Shown in pieces: positions 44,344 to 55,700 of a stretch of 64,000 bases of DNA; positions within the stretch are counted from its first letter, which is position 1; every line of letters begins with the position of its first letter. Where the stretch lies: the NCBI GenBank assembly GCA_014529385.2, contig CM043943.1, forward strand, positions 153,979,092-154,043,091. The letters are read 5' to 3'. The notes under the pieces were generated by a model. The model was not told the DNA's origin. It saw nothing but the letters and a program-made list of their open reading frames with translations, and made no database searches. Both the position numbers and the translations under genes were made by a program. This stretch comes from Adiantum capillus-veneris (Eukaryota; Streptophyta; Polypodiopsida; Polypodiales; Pteridaceae).

Positions 44344-47300
44344 CTAACGGCCTGTAGTTCTTGTGAGGTTGAACTTGTGTGGGAAACACTGTCCGTTGGG
44401 TTCAGGTTCTAATTTTCGTTGAGTTTCTTCCACCAAACCCCTCAGTTGTTGGACTCGTTCAATTTCCACTGTTGGGTTTGGATAGGTTCCAATCTTTCTC
44501 TTGCAATCCTCATTTTTTGTCTCTCGTGGCTTATCTTGGGGGTTCGCAACTGGGTAGTTTAACTTTGAATACTCTTTTGGTGTTCGTCGTAATTCCCTCT
44601 CGTGATCCTCCTCACTGGGTTTTTCCTTTGTAGTAACAGTTTTGGTCTCCGTGGTCTCTATCGAATCTGAGTCATCCTCAGGGTCATTCATATACATGGG
44701 ATCCTCTCCTGTCCCTATGCTAGTCTTTGAACTAGGTTTTGAGCTAGAAGCATTAAGGGATTTCTTTCTTCGTGTTTTCTTCTTTCTCGCTCGGCCAATG
44801 GATGTAGCATCTCTCTCTTCGAGGATGTAATTTTTCTTTTGGAGCATCGACCGTGTGAGTGCATTCACTGGTGCTATGTTTATAGTTGGTGGTGTCCCAT
44901 CAACAATCTCTATTATGTTCAATGGTGTGATTTTCGGTGCGTTTGTATTGTTAGGACACTGTGCGATCAAATGATGTATGCCACAACGATTACAAGTGAG
45001 TATTGGCATTGCCAATGCACTCCCTTGACTTGTTTGCATTAGTGAGGCATTCTTTTGCATTCTAATGGGGCACTCAGCTACTCGATGTGGTCCACCACAT
45101 TCGTAGCACTGAAGAGGTGGTCTCTTGGTAAAACTATTAATGTTTTGGCCTCTTGCTGCTAGCGCAGTAGCTTGATATACCGGTTTGATTTGTCCCCAAT
45201 GGTCTTCCATATAGTACATGGGACACTCCTCAAGCATGTCGACTCCATAGGTGATACTAGAGTCTATGTCCTCTTCGCAATCTACATAAGTACTAGATGA
45301 CTCGCAACCTATTTGGTTCATAGGTGTAACTCTTGGATGAGGGGGTTGCGGTCCTAGCACTGGAGGTGGCAACGGTGTGGTTTGGACCACATTTTGGATT
45401 CTAGGGACCATGTGTTGTAATGGCAACTGTTGCTCCATGGGTGGGGTAGGCATCAATGCAGGAACTCGCGGTGAGTCTGCCCAAGCTATAGGCGGTCTAT
45501 TTTCCATGATGCGTTTAAGCATTAGGCAATCCTTCGCTTGATGGCCATACCTACCACACGCGTTACAAGTCCCGTTAAACTTTACTCTGAAAGTAGGGCA
45601 TTCACTCGTAGTATGTGGGCCCAAGCAAATTGAGCACCATTGTTGCTCCCTTCTTGGATACATATGAGTGTTTTGTGGAGCACGATTACCCCTAAGACTT
45701 TCTTGGATGGCCTTTGTGAGATCTGCCAAAGTCATCTCAGATATCGTTTGCTCTTTCACGATTGGATTTATCTTCATTGGCTCATGCCCTGATGCGTGCG
45801 AGCTACTAGACTTCGGCTCGGCAGACACTCTTTCTCCTACAATCATTAAATTATCCTCCAATTGGATTGCATTCATAGTGACTGCTTCCCAAGTAGTGAT
45901 ACCTCTAATGACTAGGCCATTATAGATACTTTCATGTCATAGTCCCCTAATGAATCTATCGAGCAATTGGTTGTTGTTGAATCGCTCGTTTGGATTGCAT
46001 CGAGAATTCAAATTCTTTAGGTGACTAATGAAGTCTCTCACGGATTCACCTTCTTCTCGTTGGGCTTTTTGGAGCTGAGAGGCTACACCCCAAAGTACTC
46101 CCTCTCGTATGTATTCTTTTAAGAACAGTCTCCTAAGAGTAGAGTAGATCGTTTTTTCTTCTACTCTTAAGGTTCTATACCAATCTCCAGCCTTTTCGCT
46201 TAGGGTCAAACTCAAAGCCTTACACTTATGTAGCTCATTGTGCTCTTCCAAGGAATCACACACATGTTCAAAGACTTCCATATGCTTTCTATCATCTTCG
46301 TCTCCATTGAATTTCTGTGTGAGCTTAGCTACTTGAACTGCCTTGCTCCTAGGCTCTCTCTCAGGTGCACTATGCATGTTTTCTGCAATAGAGCGACCGA
46401 TAGTTTGAGCAAATGCTGCCAAATCTCCTATTTGAGCAGGTATAATGGGTGTATGTGCTCCTGGAACCACATGTGAGATGGGAGTTGGCCTTGGCCTTGG
46501 CATACGCGCGGCTCTTGGGTCCCAAATTTCGTATGGTGGTGTACCAGACGGTGGTCCAAAGTTTACAGGCGTGGCCCTAGGCATAGGGGGTGCCTGATAT
46601 GGCATGTTATTATTAAATGGCATGGCTCCACTTGTATAAGAGCTTGGATAATTCCATTGTGGATTGTAAGCTCTTGGAATAATCGGAGGTGTAGGAGCTA
46701 CATGAGGCTGAGGTACGACAGGTGCACATGATTGATACATACATGTAGGTATAGTTGGGGGCACTGTGCTACTAGGCATCGGCGCAGTATTAACAAATGA
46801 ACTCCATGGTGTACTTCTTGTCATGCTCACCACTGGGATATGCATGGTAGCCATAGTGTCATTAAGAGAAAGATGAGCTAGATCTGGGAAGGTAAAGCTG
46901 CCACTTGTGGGCTCAGATTGTACTGAGGCTCCTGGTGAAACAACATATGGAGGATCAATGGGGCTCACTGAGGGAGTCTCCATTTGTGACAGGGTTGGTT
47001 GGTTGGCCTTTCCCGTATCCAAGAATCTCATTAGGCCTGTTGAAGGCATGTTGATCCCTGTGTTCTGTCTTTCTAACTCGACAATCCTATGGAGGACATC
47101 ACAGACTTTCTGTTGTTGCTCATCTATGCTAGTAGCACCCGATGTGGATTGTAGAACATCTAACCAACCCACATGATAGGTGTGTCCTGTGTACCGGTCA
47201 GTTAAAGCTTCTGCTTGTAGGTCATACTCCCAATTTTCATTTAGGAATATCCCATCTAGGCCTGGCGTGCTAGAGGTTTCCCTTGAAGTGGAAGCATTAT

Positions 47301-48003
47301 TGCTCCCCATCGTTTGCCCCTCCGTGACTGCTACCTTGGGAGCACTCGGTTGCTCGACTGGCATGATTGTTGTCATAGGAGCCTTTGCTTTCAGGGATCG
47401 ACTTTGTTCTAGCCCTCGTAGGTTCTCAATTTCCCTCTCCCTTGTTGCTTGCATATAGCGTTCGATCTCTTGCACTTCGGCAAGACTCCTACCGTCGGGT
47501 AGTAAAACCTCAGAGGGAGATAGTCCTAAGGGATCAGGAGGTGCAGTGGATGGAACATTCACATGCACACTCTCAAGAAGCATAGGGTCCATTTTAGGCT
47601 TGAATGACGAATTTACTTCCCCACTCCCTTCATTTATTTCATTAACCGCATGTTCAGAGCGAGTAGCTCTACTAAGGGTCTCTTTTAAGCGGCTAAACAC
47701 GCTGGACCCGGGCCGTGGGCCCATGGCATGCATGTCTTGACTTGAACTATCAGGGTTTGGTGTAGGATACCCCTCCATGACTTCGTAGTCAGAGGAAGAA
47801 TCACTAGATGCGATATGAGGATCTTGGGTCGCGCTACCTTGAGTCCTGGCCGAAGGTCCAGAACCTAGGGTGGAGGAATAATGGGTGCCCGCGTAAATGG
47901 AGGCACTACCAATATGCTCGTGCTCTAACACTCGTCCAGAGCGTAGGTTCATATGACTTGGATCCCCTAGAAGTGTCAGTGAGGGCCCGTGAAGGCTGCT
48001 CAC
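44344..48003 (-). CDS. gag of element C with four zinc knuckles
   Basis: One frame from ATG at 48,003 to TAG at 44,344 is broken only by TGA at 45,937-45,939. The N-terminal 500 or so residues are Pro/Ser/Thr-rich and disordered. The capsid core follows: AKLTQKFNGDEDDRKHMEVF, LSEKAGDWYRTLR, LQKAQREEGESVRDFISHLK, LLDRFIRGL. After the stop, HESIYNGLVIRGITTWEAV completes it. Then come four zinc knuckles: CSICLGPHTTSEC, CNACGRYGHQAKDC, CYECGGPHRVAEC and CNRCGIHHLIAQC. Only the second has canonical CX2CX4HX4C spacing; the other three are CX2CX3HX4C. A basic/acidic tail ends near LTRTTGR. At over 1,200 codons it is long for a Gag. Confidence 0.88.
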
Positions 48004-49227
48004 CTAGTAATTTTGGGTGTTTTGCAACCCAAGTCTTTTCTTATTTTTTGATTTTTTGGTCCTTTTTTTCTGACCCAGCTATAGAATAGAACGTATGATA
48101 GCTCAAAACGAGCGTCTCGGTCAGAGGGACGTGCCGTGCTTTACAGCCCTCCGTTTGGTCACTTTATGCCCTTGGAATCCCTTAAACCGTCAATTTCTAG
48201 TAAGGAACTAGGCCCGAATTAGAAACTCTAAGGGTGCAAGTGGGAAGAGAAGGGAGGAGAGTGGAGGACTTGCCCCACATGCTCTCATTCCCTCTTGAGG
48301 GAGTGGGGTATATATATAAGAGTGAATCTAGTATATATCATAAGACTGAGGACTGAGGCCTGGGCCTGGGCTTGGGCTTGGGGAACCAATCCCGATCAAA
48401 ATTTTAGTGTAGCCCCCCAGTCACTCACGCTTAAATATTTTTAGTGTAGCCCCCCAGTCACTCACGCTATTATTATTATTTTATTATTTATTATTATTAT
48501 TATTTTTGGGCGACGACCGCACGCGAATTTGGTGACCTTTTCTTGGCCACACACACTCTCACCTACCTAACCTCCCAGTCAACAGCTCACAGACAGCTCA
48601 CTACCTTATCTACTTACTAACTGTGCTGCTAACCACTAACTAATCTACTAACTAATCTGTTAACTGCTTGCTGACAGTGAGCTAACTGTCCACCTACTTC
48701 CTCTCTCACTACCTGCTGTGCAAACACTGTGTGCAACCAAACCTTGACAGAAAACCGTGTGCAGAACTGTGTGCAAACAGAAATTGCTAATTGCCTTCCT
48801 ACTTGTTCATTCACTGCAACCAAGCTAACGACTACTAATTGTGCAAAGACTGTGTGCAAACAGAAAACACAACATTATGCAGAAATCACAAAACTTGCAG
48901 ACAACACAGAAATTAACAACATACAGAAAAACAACTCATTTCTCTTCCTCTTCCACCTCTATGTGCAGAACTGTGTGCAAACAGAAATTCCTAATTGCCT
49001 TCCTACTTGTTCATTCACTGCAACCAAGCTAACGACTACTAATTGTGCAAAGATTGTGTGCAAACAGAAAACACAACATTATGCAGAAATCACAAAACTT
49101 GCAGACAACACAGAAATTAACAACATACAGAAAAACAACTCATTCCTCTTCCTCTTCCTCCTCTTTCCTACTACAAACAACTCATAGGAGAAGCACAAAG
49201 TGCCTCTTGGGCTTAGTGCAGGGTGAT
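48004..49227 (-). other. Leader of element C
   Basis: This 1.2-kb untranslated leader lies between primer site and gag ATG. It contains a 204-bp tandem duplication (48,759-49,166), a 37-bp tandem pair carrying TAGTGTAGCCCCCCAGTC (near 48,402 and 48,439) and an (ATT)n-like tract (about 48,470-48,505). Packaging and dimerisation signals are expected in such leaders, but none can be proven here. Confidence 0.6.
48759..49166. repeat. 204-bp tandem duplication in the leader
   Basis: Unit GTGCAGAACTGTGTGCAAAC... occurs at 48,759-48,962 and 48,963-49,166 with only a few differences. GTGTGCAAACAG also recurs within each unit. Confidence 0.92.
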
Positions 49228-49245
49228 TCCCCGACAACGGCGCCA
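49228..49245 (-). other. Primer binding site of element C (tRNA-Asp type)
   Basis: On the minus strand TGGCGCCGTTGTCGGGGA, four bases inside the 5' LTR. It matches the complement of the plant tRNA-Asp 3' end at 17 of 18 positions by recollection of that tRNA (expected C at position 12). Athila-group elements use this primer. Confidence 0.85.
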
Positions 49246-49249
49246 AAAA

Positions 49250-49838
49250 TGTGCACTCCTTGCCGCACTGTCGAAGCAAGGGACTTGCCGATACACCATG
49301 TGCGAGCCACAAATGGCTCCAAGCACACAACAAGACTAATCTAGCAAGCTCAAAAGAGGGCAATGGTGTGTCACTCACCGCTCTATGCTCCTGCCGTGCA
49401 GGATTCCTCGCTGTGATGAAGAAGAAGCTGCAGTCGTGCCGCGCTCAACCGCTTCTCCGCCGTCGTGCCTTCGTAATGCTCGATCGCACACACACTCTCC
49501 CTCTCTCTCTCTCTCTCTCACATACACACACACACGAGGAGGTGAAGAAGAAGAAGATGGAGATGGAGATGGAGCAAGAGCACTCTTCTATTGCACAAAT
49601 GAGAGAATGAGTGAATTTTAGGTTTAGTTGGCTTTTATATGAGCTCACCCCATTCACACTTGGGCACCCATGCTTAGGCAACTAATCCCTTGAATGTCCC
49701 ACTTAGAGTGCGCCTCTCATCGGCGATCACTCTTACCCTTTTCCTATTGGTCCGACAAGCCCAGTACCTGACTCTACCAAATACATAATACACGTCCGTC
49801 GTAGGTGATGGGGTGTCCGTGAGCCGTGAGGGTTAACA
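49250..49838 (-). repeat. 5' LTR of element C
   Basis: 589 bp, TGTGCACTCC ... GGGTTAACA on the plus strand. It is the full-length partner of 35,754-36,344. Differences are mostly single substitutions plus a 2-bp change in the (AC)n tract. The primer site adjoins its left end, which fixes the element's orientation as minus. Confidence 0.93.
49632..49639 (-). promoter_or_regulatory. TATA-like box of the 5' LTR
   Basis: TATAAAAG on the minus strand, about 200 bases from the U3 end. It is the likely core promoter for the genomic RNA of element C. Confidence 0.6.
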
Positions 49839-51384
49839 CAAACCAATCGGCAGATTAGATTTATTAAAGACTCCTCCTTATGCACGAGGTTAGATTTTTC
49901 CCTTTTTGCCCTAGCAATTTTTAAGGGTAATTCTGTATCCACCCGATGGGAAACGACTCTAAGGTTAATTACTTGGCTTAGATGATTAAGAAATTCAGAG
50001 TTTTTCTAATTGATTCACGAAAGATATGAAGTAAGCAAGCTCATTCATTTTCCTAGAGCAATATGAAGGTGCAGAGTGACCGCAGGCATGTGTGATGGAA
50101 ATACCTTCTTCTTATTGGACTAATGACGGATTAATTTTCAGCCTTAATCGCATCTAAATGTGGGAGAAGATTAAGTATAAGTTAATTACAACTCTATTGA
50201 GTAGTGAAAGATTGAATTCTGACAAATCTACACTATTACTAGCTGACAATTTATTGACTATACCGCCTAGAGAGAGAATCTTTCCTAATCATGCATTAAT
50301 CCTTGATTAAGGATGATGGATGGCTGAATAAATTAACTAAATGAATGATAATTATGTAATGAAGTATAGCTATGAAAACTTAGAGAGCAGCTATAGAGAA
50401 TTATAGCTAAAAGTAGGCATAGTAGACAAGAATTATGAGTGGGTAATGATGAGATTAAGAAGAGCAGTAATTAAACCATAATTACCGTGATTAGGGCTGA
50501 GAATCCTCTTAAATTTCTGATGCAATGAATCCTCGAGATGGGAAATTCGGCAGCACCTCCCTCCTTGCTTCTCCTTCAAAAGCTGTGTGTGTGCCGGTAG
50601 CACCTTCCCAGTGTGTAGGTGTGTGAGTATGCACTGTGTGTGTGTGTGAGCATATCCGTCTGTGTGTGTGTGTGTGTAGGTCTTTAAATAGGCTCCTACA
50701 GGCTGAAAATCGATTTGTGTTGCTAAATGCATCTGGATGAGCACTCAGTCCTTGCATGGCAAGTCCAGTTGCCTACCCACCAAGTGTCCAGTTGGCTCAG
50801 TAAACTGACTCTCAAACTGAGTTGCAGGTTTGGCAGCTTCCCCAAGACTCCCACAAAGCAAGAGGGCGCCCCCTAGCTGCTAAAGCAGTTCTGGAGTGGG
50901 CTGGGACCTGTTCCCACACAGCCTCGGGCCCTCGGTGCTTCCCGGACAATTTTGTGAAAATTTGGTTTTAGGCTAAAACGGGCCATACGAGTTGGATTTT
51001 GATGCCGTAAATTGCTATACTAAGCTCTAACTAAGACGTACGGGTCTGAGTACCTGCCATATTTAGCAGCCCCCCCGGGGTCCGAAAATGTATTTTTTTC
51101 AAATTCGGGGTACGGGTGCAAATTTTCGAGACGGTCGAGACTGGACAGTTCGGGTGACCAAAAACTTACTATTTTTAGAAATTTTTCACAAAAATTATTT
51201 TAATTCACATAAGAGCTTCTATATCTACATTGAAATACATAAACAATTGATTTGGTGCTTTAAAGAATATTTTTGATTTTGATAAAGCTCTATAGTGTAT
51301 TTAATTGCATCTTCAAAAATAGATTAATTTTGTTGCTAATTTTTAGCTATTGAGTCAAAATTACAAAAAACATAGGGCTTGTTA
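49839..51384. other. Non-coding flank with target duplication and (GT)n tracts
   Basis: It starts with the right CAAAC duplication (49,839-49,843). GTGTGTGTGTGAG-type tracts lie at about 50,634-50,677. A GC-rich patch with CCCCCCCGGGG lies at about 51,070. I see no gene; the sequence is the interrupted host or older-element DNA that continues left of 35,753. Confidence 0.4.
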
Positions 51385-51426
51385 AGCTCTCCAATCATCC
51401 GCTTGCAAGCGGATGATTAGAGAGCT
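51385..51426. repeat. 42-bp palindrome, copy 1
   Basis: Inverted repeat centred on TTGCAA, with core CATCCGCTTGCAAGCGGATG and outer arms AGCTCTC and GAGAGCT. One mismatched pair over 21 base pairs. Confidence 0.92.
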
Positions 51427-51547
51427 CAAACCCCTACTACAGTTTAAGTACTAATAGGAAATTGTGATTTATCTTTGAGAAAGAGGTTAGTTTAATGTCT
51501 ATTTTAAAATATTGCATCAAAATTACATTAAAAAAAGGATTTGTTGA

Positions 51548-51588
51548 GCTCACTTATCATCCGCTTGCAAGCGGATGATTAAAGAGTT
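51548..51588. repeat. 42-bp palindrome, copy 2 (outer arms decayed)
   Basis: The 24-base core (51,556-51,579) is perfect. Outer arms GCTCACTT and AAAGAGTT only partly pair. Confidence 0.88.
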
Positions 51589-51692
51589 CAAACACCTACT
51601 ACGGTTTAACTACTTATAGGAAAGAGGTTAGTTTGAAGTATAATCATAGGAAAGAGGTTACTTAAGATAAAGGTTATTTTTGGTACAATTTT

Positions 51693-51780
51693 GTCCTAAT
51701 CTCCCGTGGAGGCCTTTATAGTAAAGGTGGAGAATTTTGAAATTTTATGAAAAAACAAAGGAGACCCTGTCCATTTTTTT
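51693..51780 (+). repeat. Dispersed ~90-bp repeat R, copy 1
   Basis: CTAATCTCCCGTGGAGGCC, then AAAGGTGGAGAATTTTGAAA, then AACAAAGGAGACCCTGT. The same block order recurs at 52,132, 55,061, 57,421 and 57,693, always in this orientation. Confidence 0.75.
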
Positions 51781-51893
51781 GTTTTTTATACTTAGAATAA
51801 TTTGTTGCTTTTGATAAATCTTTAAGTTTTGAATATTTGATTACTTTGAATGTAGTTATTGAGTCAAAATTATTTAAAACATGGGACTTGTTA

Positions 51894-51935
51894 AGCTCTC
51901 CAATCATCCGCTTGCAAGCGGATGATTAGAGAGCT
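51894..51935. repeat. 42-bp palindrome, copy 3
   Basis: Same sequence as copy 1, with the same single mismatched pair. Flanks also match copy 1 (GACTTGTTA before; CAAACACCTACTACGG after). Confidence 0.92.
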
Positions 51936-52131
51936 CAAACACCTACTACGGCTTAGGTACTTATAGAAAATAGTGCCTTGAAATTGTGATTGGAAGTGTA
52001 CTGTTACTTGAGAAAGAAGTTAGTTTTGGTATAGTTTTCAAATATTGCATTACAATTACAAAAACCATAGTAGTGTTTGAGCAATGGTGATTAGAGAAAT
52101 GTATTGTTGCCTATAATTGTAAATATTTGAA

Positions 52132-52225
52132 TGTCCTTAATCTCCTGTGGAGGCCTTAATAATGATGTGGAGAATTGTTTTTTGAAATTTTATGAAAAAA
52201 CAAAGGAGATTTTGTCATTTTTTGT
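52132..52225 (+). repeat. Dispersed repeat R, copy 2
   Basis: CTTAATCTCCTGTGGAGGCC ... TGTGGAGAATTG ... ACAAAGGAGATTTTGTC. It closely follows copy 1. Confidence 0.75.
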
Positions 52226-52398
52226 TTTTTATACTTAGAATAATTTTTTACTTTTGATAAATCTTTAATTTTTGAAAATTTTTATTACTTATGAAAAATA
52301 ATGCCTTGATATAATGGTTAGATCTTTAAGTTTTGAATATTTTTATTACTTTGAATTTACTTATTGGATCACAATTATAGAAAACATTGGACTTGATA

Positions 52399-52440
52399 AG
52401 CTCTCCAATCATCCGCTTGCAAGAGGATGATTAGAGAGCT
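52399..52440. repeat. 42-bp palindrome, copy 4
   Basis: As copy 1, with one extra mismatch in the right arm of the core (AAGAGG for AAGCGG). Confidence 0.9.
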
Positions 52441-52538
52441 CAAACACCTACTATACACTAAGTACTTGAAATAGTGATTAGTTTGGGTGGCTATTTTAAA
52501 CTGTTGTATTAAAATTAGGTAAAACATAAGAGTTTTTA

Positions 52539-52580
52539 AGCTCTCTGATCATCCGCTTGCAAGCGGATGATATGAGAGCT
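52539..52580. repeat. 42-bp palindrome, copy 5
   Basis: Core intact. The junction with the outer arm differs (CTGATC and GATATG). It lies 152 bases before the likely start codon of the downstream gene. Confidence 0.9.
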
Positions 52581-52731
52581 CAAATACTTACTATACACTA
52601 AGCTTTCAATTTCATTTTTGTGTAGAAATAGATTAGACTTTGTCCATTTTTTCTACTTGAAATATTTTTTTGGTCTTGACAAACCTCTAACTTTTGAGTA
52701 TTTTTATTGTATGATTTTTATAGTGTATTTA

Positions 52732-55700
52732 ATGGCGCCCAAGAGAAAGAACACAAAAAGAAAGATCCATGCCTCTCAACATAATAGCCGTCAAGTGAAC
52801 ATGAAGTTGCATTCATGATGTACTTCTAAAAGAATGATAGAACAAGAAGCATCATCACGTGTACGTCCTTTAGACACTACCTCTAAAAAGAAAAAACCCA
52901 TACGTGACAAAAAATGTGTTTTCATTAATGATGAAGCTGAAGTGGACGAGGATTCTAATCATATAGAAGGTATGTATAACCCATTGCCATGGTTTATAGC
53001 ATTGGCTACTTTTACTTTTGTTCTTTTTACAATTTTGGTTTTTTTTGTTTCTTTTTGTAGAGGCTAATTTGGATGAAGAAGGTCTTGATGAAAATGAAGA
53101 GGTGAGTAATGAAAGGTGATCAAGGGAGAGAGAATGATGGTAAGGAGAAGAAACATTCAAGACTTTTGTGCAAACAAGTTTCTCTTGGCTTGATGAATGG
53201 TGTGTTGAGCCAGTTTTATGTGAAGAAAAGGACTACGCCTCCTCCTATTCCTCTATATAGATTGGTGGCTCATGAAGCAGTTAGATTTGCCACCGATGAT
53301 GCACAATGGCTGATACCTTCTTTTGACTCATCTGCTTATCTTGAAACTATGGGTCATTTTCTTGTTTCCATGGAGGGTGCTAGAGGAGAGATAATGGCAG
53401 TGACAACAAGAAACCTTGAAGAGTGGGGACCTGTATGGTGTCAAAAGAATGATGAGTTTGAGAGAGCTCTTGGAAAAGAGTGGCATGACCTAAGGGGTAA
53501 GAAATTTTTGGTTTGGGATGGTAACCATAGGTTGAAGACATGGTGGAGACGTATCAAAGAAAGTATGTCATTTTCTTACATTTTCTAATTTCCTTGTTGT
53601 GAATGATGCTTCTATATGAATCTTATAGTTGTTGTTTTGATACACAGAGTACTCCCATAATGCGAAATACCATGTGAGGGTGAGGTGTCAATTTATACAA
53701 GTACCAAAGGCAAAGGAGGCAGAGCTTCTACTTGCCCTAGACACAACCAATGCGTAAGTCACTTATCATCGCTTAACTCCATGAGAAGGAAAGGTTATGC
53801 TTAACTATTCACTTCACATAATTTCTTGTTGTAAATAGGATTTCTAGAGCTCATGTGACTCCAAACATTGCTCATGAGGTGTACATGTTTCAAAAGTTTG
53901 GTGTTGCGAACAAAGAATCTATTCTAGATAGATTGACGCCTAAAATGAGGAAGTGGGCAGAAGTTGAGATGAGTGTAGAGGCCCAATATTATCATGGTGT
54001 TCCTCCTTGGTATAACTCTCCTTGTGGATTGATTTCACAACTTGTTTGGAAGTGACTACTCTCTTTTGTTTTGTGTATTGCTTGATGGTTACATAATTAG
54101 TTTATGATGTAAAGATGAATTTCAAGCATTCCTCTCTAAAGAAAAGGCAAAGATCGAAGCATTTGGTTTAGATGAGGCCGAGAGGAAGAAACATTTAGAT
54201 AAAGCTTCTAGAGTGGAGGAGGAGTGGCTCAAAGACAGAGGCTACAAGTATCTATGCATTGCAAATCCCCATAATGGAGAGGATTTCTTCAAAGTGTTGA
54301 TTGGCATAAAGTGGGAGGATACAAGCATGTGTAAAATTACAAGAGACAAGTTGTATTGCCTTACAAGTTCTAAAATCTCTCCTGAAAGGTATTTTGGATG
54401 CATTTTTTGTCTATATTTGATTTTGTTCAATGTTTTCTTTAAGTTTAAGTTTGTACGTATTGTAGGAAGAATATATTACTGCACCTCATAAGTCTCACAA
54501 AGTCCAAAGACCCCCTATGTCCTCAATTTCAAGATTATAAGGCATTTCGGACTTACATGAAGAAAGAAACATATTGGGCTCATATGCACTCTGAGGCCTC
54601 TCTTTTAATCCAAAAGATACAAGTTGAAGGGCCACAATTACCGGATTCATTTGATGAATTCTTCAAGATAAGCTTGAAGAATCATGTTGTGCAGGTATAT
54701 ATAAAGTGAAATGTAAGTTAGAATTTATGAATATGTTTACATGTCTCTTAATTGTGAGATAATTACATGCAGGCTTTTGCATATCTTATGGATGGGGTGA
54801 AGTCTTCGGATGTTGCAGAGAAGAGGCCTGAGCTTGTGTTTTCAACAAAACGGCTAGTGTATAGGTTTGACTCTAAGATTACTTCTCTATTGATGGTGAT
54901 TATTGTATTGTGATATGCATGCATGAGAAGTACTTCATTCTATACATTAAACTCCTCATAGAAGCTTAAAAATGGATGTTTGTTTATTTTGTGTCATGGA
55001 ATTACCAAAATAAAGGAGAAAAAAAAAATTGGTGGCTTGATTTTCTTTAATATTGCTTTGCCTTAAATTCCACGTGGAAGCCTAAGATAGGGTGGCTTTA
55101 ATGGTTATTTTTTGAAAAATGTTCTCTAAAACAAAGGAGACTTTGCTGAAAAATTTATGGCTACTTTCTACTTTTCTTCTCTCAATACTTCTAGTTTCCT
55201 TTGTTCTTTGACAATTGTTGCAGATGGATTTTGCAATGTGTTGAAGAGAAAAGACTGGGTGAGATTTCAGAATTGACAAGAGAGTGGGTTGATGTCGATG
55301 ACGAGAGTACTATGTATTCTCCCTCCCTGATTGAGAAAAATATGACACCATGGGAAGCACGATTATGTCCTTGGTGGCTAGATTATCCGATTGGCGTAAT
55401 CCCAAAGCAAGAGAAGGATCTTCATGATAGTACGTTCTTGAAATAATGTGAAAGATTAATTTATGAATGTATGTGTGTACTTTGAAGCCATGCATATGAT
55501 GATAGAAACAATGATGCTTGTAGGATTCAAGCAAGAGACCCATAGTAATAAAGAATTGGACACACTTACTACACTCTCTTCTATGGAGCATCAAGTAAGC
55601 GAAGGAAGTGCCGAGATTTAAGCTAGTAAGAATGCCACAAAAGCTATCCAAGGTACACAGTCCAATGTGAGGACTACACTGGAGCTACTTCTTCTCTTTT

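Larger units (their letters stand above)
35754..49838 (-). mobile_element. Complete 14.1-kb Ty3/gypsy LTR retrotransposon (element C)
   Basis: Both ends are TG...CA LTRs flanked by identical CAAAC. From right to left: 5' LTR, tRNA-Asp-like primer site, a 1.2-kb leader, gag with four zinc knuckles, protease, RT, RNase H, integrase, a second protease-like domain with a repeat-bearing extension, a small ORF, a non-coding 1.3-kb part, polypurine tract, 3' LTR. The tRNA-Asp-type primer site, 14-kb length and integrase without a chromodomain point to the non-chromovirus OTA clade (Athila/Tat/Ogre relatives). LTRs differ at about 16 positions plus one 2-bp indel, so insertion was fairly recent. Five stops interrupt gag-pol, and gag and pol are in different frames. 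Confidence 0.93.

Noticed and set aside
45668-47740. Plus-strand frames of 60-92 codons opposite gag of element C.
   Set aside because: They are shadows of the long minus-strand gag frame.
51385-52580. The palindrome array as a CRISPR array.
   Set aside because: Spacing is irregular (140 to 505 bases), flanks are themselves repeated, and the context is an intron-bearing plant locus.
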